From: Bacteroidota bacterium
Lineage (GTDB): Bacteria > Bacteroidota > Bacteroidia > Bacteroidales > FEN-979
Direction of reading: 5' to 3'
NCBI GenBank assembly: GCA_026391755.1
Contig: JAPLDN010000344.1
Span: forward strand, 1 to 39,077
DNA length: 39,077 nt
Shown here: positions 34,214-39,077 of the stretch, one piece after another
How the letters are laid out: the number at the start of each line of letters is the position of its first letter
Position numbering within the stretch: position 1 is the stretch's first letter
Notes under the pieces: model-generated
The model's database searches: none
Told to the model about the DNA's origin: nothing
What the model saw: the letters and a program-made list of their open reading frames with translations, nothing else
Translations under genes and position numbers: made by a program

Positions 34214-37100
34214 AATGCGCCAGCAGCCAGTTCGCCCCGGTATTCATATCGATCTCTACAGGAACATCCAGCAGCAAAGCAGTCTTCATCCCGGCTGCAA
34301 CAATTTTTTTAACTTCATCAACTTCAGGCTGATAAACATCAAAAACAAGTTCGTCATGCACCTGGAGGATCATCCTTGATCTCAGTTTTTGATTTTCAAA
34401 CTTATCAAAAATTCTGATCATGGCAATTTTTATCATATCTGCAGCCGTTCCCTGCACCGGTGCGTTGATGGCATTTCGTTCGGCAAATCCGCGAACATTG
34501 GCATTTCCCGAATTGATGTCCCTGAGGTATCGCCTGCGTTTCATCAGGGTTTCCACATAACCGTTTGCACGGGCAAAAGCAATGGTATTGTCCATATACT
34601 TCCTGATCCCCGGATACTGTTCAAAATACTGTTTGATCACATCGCCGGCTTCCTTTCGCGACATCCCCGATCGTTCCGACAAACCAAAAGAAGAGATCCC
34701 GTATATAATCCCGAAGTTCACCATCTTGGCGTTACGGCGCATATCCTTGCTTACCTCCGCAAGAGGGGTGTTATAAATTTTTGCAGCCGTAGCCTGGTGG
34801 ATATCCTCACCGTTCTTAAACGCGGCTATCATATTTTTATCCCCGCTCATGGAAGCAATGATCCTGAGCTCGATCTGGGAATAGTCGGCGCTCAGTAAGG
34901 TAAAATTCTCATTTCTCGGCACAAACGCTTTGCGGATCTCACGGCCTTTCTCGGTACGGATGGGGATATTCTGAAGGTTAGGATTATTGGAGCTCAGCCT
35001 GCCCGTCGCCGCAACGGCCTGGTTATATGAAGTATGTATGCGGTTATCGCGAGGACTGACCAGCCCCGGAAGCACATCCACATAGGTCGACTTAAGCTTT
35101 GTCAGGGACCTGTATTCAAGTATCTTGCTGATGATGGGATGCTTTGCCTCCATCTTGCTCAGCACATCCTCGGAGGTCGAATTCTGCTTGTTCTTGGTCT
35201 GCTTGGGCTTGTCAACGATTTTTAAGCGGTCGTAAAGTATATCTCCAAGCTGTTTGGGAGAAGAAATGTTGAAGGTGGTGCCTGCATCCCGGTAGATCTC
35301 TTCGGTGATCCGGGCCACCTCTTTTTCGAGTTCTCCCGAATATTCGTTCAGTACCGATGAGTCAATACGCACTCCCTCTTTTTCCATGGACGCAAGCACG
35401 GGGATAAGCGGGATCTCGATCTCGTCGAAGAGTTTGCGCGTATCGCTTTCGGCCAGCATGGGTTCGAATACATTCTTCAGCTGAAGCGTCACATCTGCAT
35501 CTTCCGCTGCATATTCCTTCACCGTTTCCGTATCAACCGTGCGCATGCTTAATTGCCCGGAGCCCTTCTTCCCGATCAGGGTCTCAATCGAAACCGGTTT
35601 GTATTTCAGGTAGATCTCCGAGAGCAGATCCATATTATGTCGCATATCAGGCTGGATCAGGTAATGCGCCATCATGGTATCAAACATTGGCGTTTGCACA
35701 TCGACACCATACCATTTTAAGATTGCGATATCGAATTTCATGTTCTGTCCGACTTTCTCGATCTTCTGATCCTCAAGTACTTCTTTGAATTCCTGGACGA
35801 TCAGCTCGGTCTCGTGGTAATTCTCGGGGAAAGGGAGGTAATACGCTTCATGCGGCTTCACCGAAAACGACATCCCCACCAGCTCCGAATTGTTGGGATC
35901 AATGCCCGTAGTCTCCGTATCAAAGCAGAATGTTTTGCTCTCTTTAAGACTGCGGATGAGGTCATGGCGGGCTTCAGGCGTGGTGACAAGAAAATAGGTG
36001 TGGGGGGTGGATGAGATGTCGGATGTCGGATGGCTGATGTCGGATGGCGGATGGCTGATGGCGGATGGCAGATGACTGATGGCGGATGGCGGATGACTGA
36101 TGGCGGATGGCGGATGGCGGATGGCTGATGGCGGATGGCTGATGTCGGATGTCGGATGGCTGATATCCGATATCTGATATCTGACATCTTCTTTTTGAGA
36201 TTCTGCATCCTGAATCCCTGCTGCCCACTTGAAAACACGTTCTCCCAGCGCCCTGAACTCCAGTTCGTCGAACAAACGCTTCAGGCGCTGCTCGTCGGGT
36301 GCTTCCATGATCAGTTTCGAGGGTTCGAAAGCGATAGGGACATCAAGTATAATAGTCGCCAGGCTTTTCGACATCAGGGCCTGGTCTTTGAATTCAATAA
36401 CTTTTTGCCTCAACTTTTCATTAGCGACTTTTTCGGGATGCTCAACCAGGTTCTCCACCGAGCCGAATTCAGCCAGCAGCTTACGGGCCGTAACTTCACC
36501 CACACCAGGGATCCCCGGGATGTTATCCGAAGCATCGCCCCATAATCCCAGCATGTCGATAACCTGTTCGGGGCTGCTTACCCCGAATTTTTCACAAACT
36601 TCCTTCACGCCCAGTATATCCACATCACCCCCGAATTTTCCCGGACGGTAGATCAGTGTGGTAGCACTTACGAGCTGTCCGAAGTCCTTATCCGAAGTCA
36701 TCATATAAGTAATCCAGCCGGCCGCTTCAGCCTGCTTGGCGAGTGTGCCTATCACGTCATCCGCCTCGAAGCCATCCACAAAAAGAACGGGAATGTTAAA
36801 GGCGTGAAGAAGTTCGTGAATAAGTGGGAGTGAGGAAATTATGTCTTCAGGAGTTTCTTCGCGATGGGCTTTGTAAAATTCGTAATCTCCGTGGCGCACT
36901 GTTGGTGCAATGGTATCGAAGGCCACACCGATATGAGTGGGCTTTTCTTTACGTAAAACATCGAAGAGGGTGTTAGCAAATCCGAAGACAGCCGAAGTGT
37001 TAACGCCTTTGGAGCTTACCCTGGGATTGTTCTTGAAAGCATAATATGCCCTGTAGATCAGGGCCATAGCATCAAGCAGGAAGAGTTTATTGTCTGGCAA
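34212..37100 (-). CDS. polA: DNA polymerase I (5' nuclease, 3'-5' exonuclease, polymerase) carrying an inserted heptapeptide-repeat linker
   Basis: KLFLLDAMALIYRAYYAFKNNPRVSSKGVNTSAVFGF; FCFDTETTGIDPNNSELVGMSFS; LLSADYSQIELRIIASMSGD; LQVHDELVFDVYQ. Start uncertain: the track's ATG at 37154 lies upstream of a promoter-like element; TTG at 37100 is possible. Confidence 0.95.
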   Translation of the reverse strand: MPDNKLFLLDAMALIYRAYYAFKNNPRVSSKGVNTSAVFGFANTLFDVLRKEKPTHIGVAFDTIAPTVRHGDYEFYKAHREETPEDIISSLPLIHELLHAFNIPVLFVDGFEADDVIGTLAKQAEAAGWITYMMTSDKDFGQLVSATTLIYRPGKFGGDVDILGVKEVCEKFGVSSPEQVIDMLGLWGDASDNIPGIPGVGEVTARKLLAEFGSVENLVEHPEKVANEKLRQKVIEFKDQALMSKSLATIILDVPIAFEPSKLIMEAPDEQRLKRLFDELEFRALGERVFKWAAGIQDAESQKEDVRYQISDISHPTSDISHPPSAIRHPPSAISHPPSAISHLPSAISHPPSDISHPTSDISSTPHTYFLVTTPEARHDLIRSLKESKTFCFDTETTGIDPNNSELVGMSFSVKPHEAYYLPFPENYHETELIVQEFKEVLEDQKIEKVGQNMKFDIAILKWYGVDVQTPMFDTMMAHYLIQPDMRHNMDLLSEIYLKYKPVSIETLIGKKGSGQLSMRTVDTETVKEYAAEDADVTLQLKNVFEPMLAESDTRKLFDEIEIPLIPVLASMEKEGVRIDSSVLNEYSGELEKEVARITEEIYRDAGTTFNISSPKQLGDILYDRLKIVDKPKQTKNKQNSTSEDVLSKMEAKHPIISKILEYRSLTKLKSTYVDVLPGLVSPRDNRIHTSYNQAVAATGRLSSNNPNLQNIPIRTEKGREIRKAFVPRNENFTLLSADYSQIELRIIASMSGDKNMIAAFKNGEDIHQATAAKIYNTPLAEVSKDMRRNAKMVNFGIIYGISSFGLSERSGMSRKEAGDVIKQYFEQYPGIRKYMDNTIAFARANGYVETLMKRRRYLRDINSGNANVRGFAERNAINAPVQGTAADMIKIAMIRIFDKFENQKLRSRMILQVHDELVFDVYQPEVDEVKKIVAAGMKTALLLDVPVEIDMNTGANWLLAH
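36014..36188. repeat. Heptanucleotide tandem array, 25 copies NGATGGC/NGATATC, inside polA
   Basis: 175 nt read directly as 25 consecutive 7-nt units. Encodes heptad repeats such as PSAISHP/TSDISHP in the polA frame and near-identical peptides in the two other minus-strand frames (ORFs 35858..36238 and 35974..36228). Confidence 0.97.
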
Positions 37101-37115
37101 ACTAATGGTTTTTGG

Positions 37116-37123
37116 CAAAGATA
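37116..37123 (-). promoter_or_regulatory. -7 element TATCTTTG for polA
   Basis: caaagata on plus strand; matches TAnnTTTG; lies inside the ORF-track polA extension. Confidence 0.45.
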
Positions 37124-37214
37124 AAGGAATTAACCATAAAAAATTTCCCAACAAAACCTTGTTTATATTTTCTTTTTGCGGATGTCATTTCTCCGTATTT
37201 AAACATATACTTTT

Positions 37215-38573
37215 ATGCCGGTCAAAACATCTTCCATGATAAAAAAGAAACCTGCAGAAAAGAAGATCTTCGTGTTGGATACTTCAGTTATCCTTTATAA
37301 CCATGACGCGATCAGTAGTTTTGAAGACAATGATGTGGCAATACCCATCACGGTGCTTGAGGAACTCGACGACTTCAAGAAAGGCAACGACACTATTAAT
37401 TATGAAGCAAGGGAGTTCATCCGCATAATGGATAAACTTTCGGCCCGTTCCACACTTACCAAATGGATCTCCCTTGGCGGCACCAAGGGGGGCAAATTCA
37501 AGGTTGTGATGAATGAGCACAGCGACCTCGACGCCAACCGTGTGTTTGGCGAGAACAAGCCCGACCACTGGATCCTCAACGCCGCCCTGATGATGATGCA
37601 GGAAAACCCGGGGAAAAAGGTGGTGCTCGTTTCCAAGGACATCAACCTGCGTTTGAAAGCCAAGGCGTTGAATATTGCCTCGGACGATTTCCTTACGGGC
37701 AAGGTCAAGGATGTGGAAGGATTGTATGCCGGGAAAACCACGGTTGAGGGTCTCGAAAAAACAATCATTGACCTGATGTATGAAACCGGGTTTTGCCTTC
37801 CCGAAGATATAGGTGTAAAAAAGCCGCTCCCCAACCATTATTATATTCTGAAGAATGGGAAAAGTTCGGTGCTGGCGTTTTTCAATCCGGCGACCGAGCG
37901 GATCGAAAAGATAGAAAAACATTCGTGTTTCAAAATCACTCCCCGCAATGCCGAACAGGTGTTTGCATTTCATGCCATTCTCAATCCGGATGTAAAACTG
38001 GTCACCCTGCAGGGGATAGCAGGTACCGGTAAAACATTGTTGGCTCTTGCCGGGGCCCTCGAGCAGAAAAGATATTTCAAGCAGATTTACCTGGCCCGTC
38101 CCATTGTTCCATTAAGCAATAAGGATATCGGTTATTTACCCGGCGATATCAAGTCAAAGCTTGATCCCTATATGCAGCCGCTCTGGGACAACCTCAAGTT
38201 CATCCAGAACCAATACAACGAAAAGGACAAGGAATACAAGGTGATACAGGAAGCCGTTGAAAACGAAAAGCTCGTGATCACGCCCCTGGCTTATATCCGC
38301 GGACGGAGTATCTCGAATGTATGCTTTATCGTGGATGAGGCCCAGAACCTGACTCCTCACGAGATCAAAACGATCATTACGCGTGCAGGCGAAAACACCA
38401 AGATCATTTTCACCGGCGATATCCACCAGATCGATACGCCGTACCTGGATGCGCAGTCGAATGGGCTGTCGACGCTTATCGACAAGATCAGGAGTTCGCC
38501 TTTATATGCTCATGTGAAGCTTGAGAAGGGTGAGCGTTCCGATCTCGCGAATCTCGCGAATGAGTTGCTGTAA
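37215..38573 (+). CDS. PhoH family ATPase with N-terminal PIN domain
   Basis: PIN: KIFVLDTSVILYNHDAISSFEDNDVAIPITVLEELDDFKKG; PhoH: LVTLQGIAGTGKTLLALAGALEQ, CFIVDEAQNLTPHEIKTIITRAGENTKIIFTGDIHQID. Confidence 0.95.
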   Translation: MPVKTSSMIKKKPAEKKIFVLDTSVILYNHDAISSFEDNDVAIPITVLEELDDFKKGNDTINYEAREFIRIMDKLSARSTLTKWISLGGTKGGKFKVVMNEHSDLDANRVFGENKPDHWILNAALMMMQENPGKKVVLVSKDINLRLKAKALNIASDDFLTGKVKDVEGLYAGKTTVEGLEKTIIDLMYETGFCLPEDIGVKKPLPNHYYILKNGKSSVLAFFNPATERIEKIEKHSCFKITPRNAEQVFAFHAILNPDVKLVTLQGIAGTGKTLLALAGALEQKRYFKQIYLARPIVPLSNKDIGYLPGDIKSKLDPYMQPLWDNLKFIQNQYNEKDKEYKVIQEAVENEKLVITPLAYIRGRSISNVCFIVDEAQNLTPHEIKTIITRAGENTKIIFTGDIHQIDTPYLDAQSNGLSTLIDKIRSSPLYAHVKLEKGERSDLANLANELL

Positions 38574-38658
38574 CACTTCCAGCTTCCCAAAGCTGCTTGC
38601 CTGTCGCTCATATATACGCAACGTCGCTGCACCTTATCTGCGCTCAACTACATTGTTC

Positions 38659-38798
38659 CCAAAATTTCCTTAAACTCCCAGTTTCGCTTCGATAAGCCAA
38701 GGCGACTTTTGCGATATATTTCGCTCCTTACAACCAAGGCCGCTTATGTAAGTTGCTTCGCTGTCAACACCAAGTCAACTTTTACAAAATATTTCGCT
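38659..38798. repeat. Four degenerate ~29-nt units at ~37-nt period, each beginning CCAA and ending TTCGCT
   Basis: Units at 38659-38688, 38697-38725, 38734-38762, 38770-38798 (e.g. ccaaggcgacttttgcgatatatttcgct and ccaagtcaacttttacaaaatatttcgct). Confidence 0.6.
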
Positions 38799-38810
38799 TT
38801 CACCTGCCAT

Positions 38811-38993
38811 CGCCTGAGGTGGAATTTCCCTGTGAATGCCTTAGGAAATTTGCGTAGAAAAAATCAAAGTCTGAGCCGTAAAAATTCCTCCTCTTCGAGA
38901 CCCGCGAAGCGGGGCGGTATAGGAATTTTAGGCGAAGACTGCAGGTTTTTAGCAAATTTTCGTCAGCAGAACAGGGAAATTCCAGTTCAGGCG
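38811..38993. repeat. 183-nt long imperfect palindrome (stem-loop element)
   Basis: Terminal arms cgcctgaggtggaatttccctgt (38811-38833) and acagggaaattccagttcaggcg (38971-38993) match as an inverted repeat at 21/23; inner arms also pair; apex CCCGC-gaa-GCGGG. Confidence 0.85.
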
Positions 38994-39002
38994 AAGAAAC
39001 TT

Positions 39003-39077
39003 CTATTGCTCTTCGTATGCAACTGTAAGCATGGTTTGCCCGACGGCTTTGAGGGTGGATGCATCGATGGATGCGAG
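39003..39077 (-). CDS. C-terminal fragment of an unidentified protein
   Basis: Reverse strand reads LASIDASTLKAVGQTMLTVAYEEQ* from the window edge. Resembles the C-terminus of M28-type peptidases, but too short to be sure. Confidence 0.4.
   Translation of the reverse strand, partial: LASIDASTLKAVGQTMLTVAYEEQ

Noticed and set aside
36014-36188. CRISPR array
   Set aside because: Units are 7 nt contiguous repeats without unique spacers; no cas genes; lies within polA.
35858-36238. Alternative-frame ORFs with SAIRHP/PSVIRHP repeats (also 35974..36228 and plus-strand 36135..36545)
   Set aside because: Consequence of the frame-neutral heptamer inside polA, not independent genes.
1-39077. Prophage, transposase, integrase or classical defence island
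   Set aside because: No recombinase, phage structural, restriction or toxin-antitoxin genes recognised; the YwqK-like protein is a lipoprotein without a toxin partner.

Overview
Chromosomal segment of a Bacteroidota (Bacteroidales-like) genome, judged from TAnnTTTG-type promoters, T9SS sorting domains and gene content. From left to right: (1) a minus-strand operon for a membrane-bound complex-I/group-4-hydrogenase-like complex (HyfB/C/E/F-like subunits, fused NuoC/D-like large subunit, partial NuoB/ferredoxin subunit). Its large subunit lacks all four Ni-ligating cysteines, so it looks like an energy-converting hydrogenase-related (Ehr-type) complex rather than a hydrogenase. hyfE appears to carry a 1-nt frameshift. 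(2) A YwqK-like lipoprotein, tRNA-Arg(CCT), metG, an S66 LD-carboxypeptidase, YraN and viroplasmin-RNase H. (3) A plus-strand block: flippase, dut, TPR protein, DUF4292-like lipoprotein, EnvC-like protein, EamA transporter. (4) A TonB receptor, a small membrane protein, an Asp-box/T9SS protein, a CBS/CorC protein and two tandem C25 (gingipain-family) T9SS peptidases. (5) ROK kinase, polA and PhoH. (6) A 3' intergenic region with a 183-nt nearly full-length palindrome and degenerate ~37-nt-period repeats. The most unusual signal is a set of eight short tandem arrays, mostly with a 7-nt period but with unrelated sequences (GATATCN/GATGGCN, CAGTCAC, CTCATGR, plus one ~8-nt GCTGGATA type). Most touch start or stop codons. 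Two are inserted in frame inside essential-type or large proteins (PolA and the Ehr large subunit), and the heptad is open in all three frames of the coding orientation.
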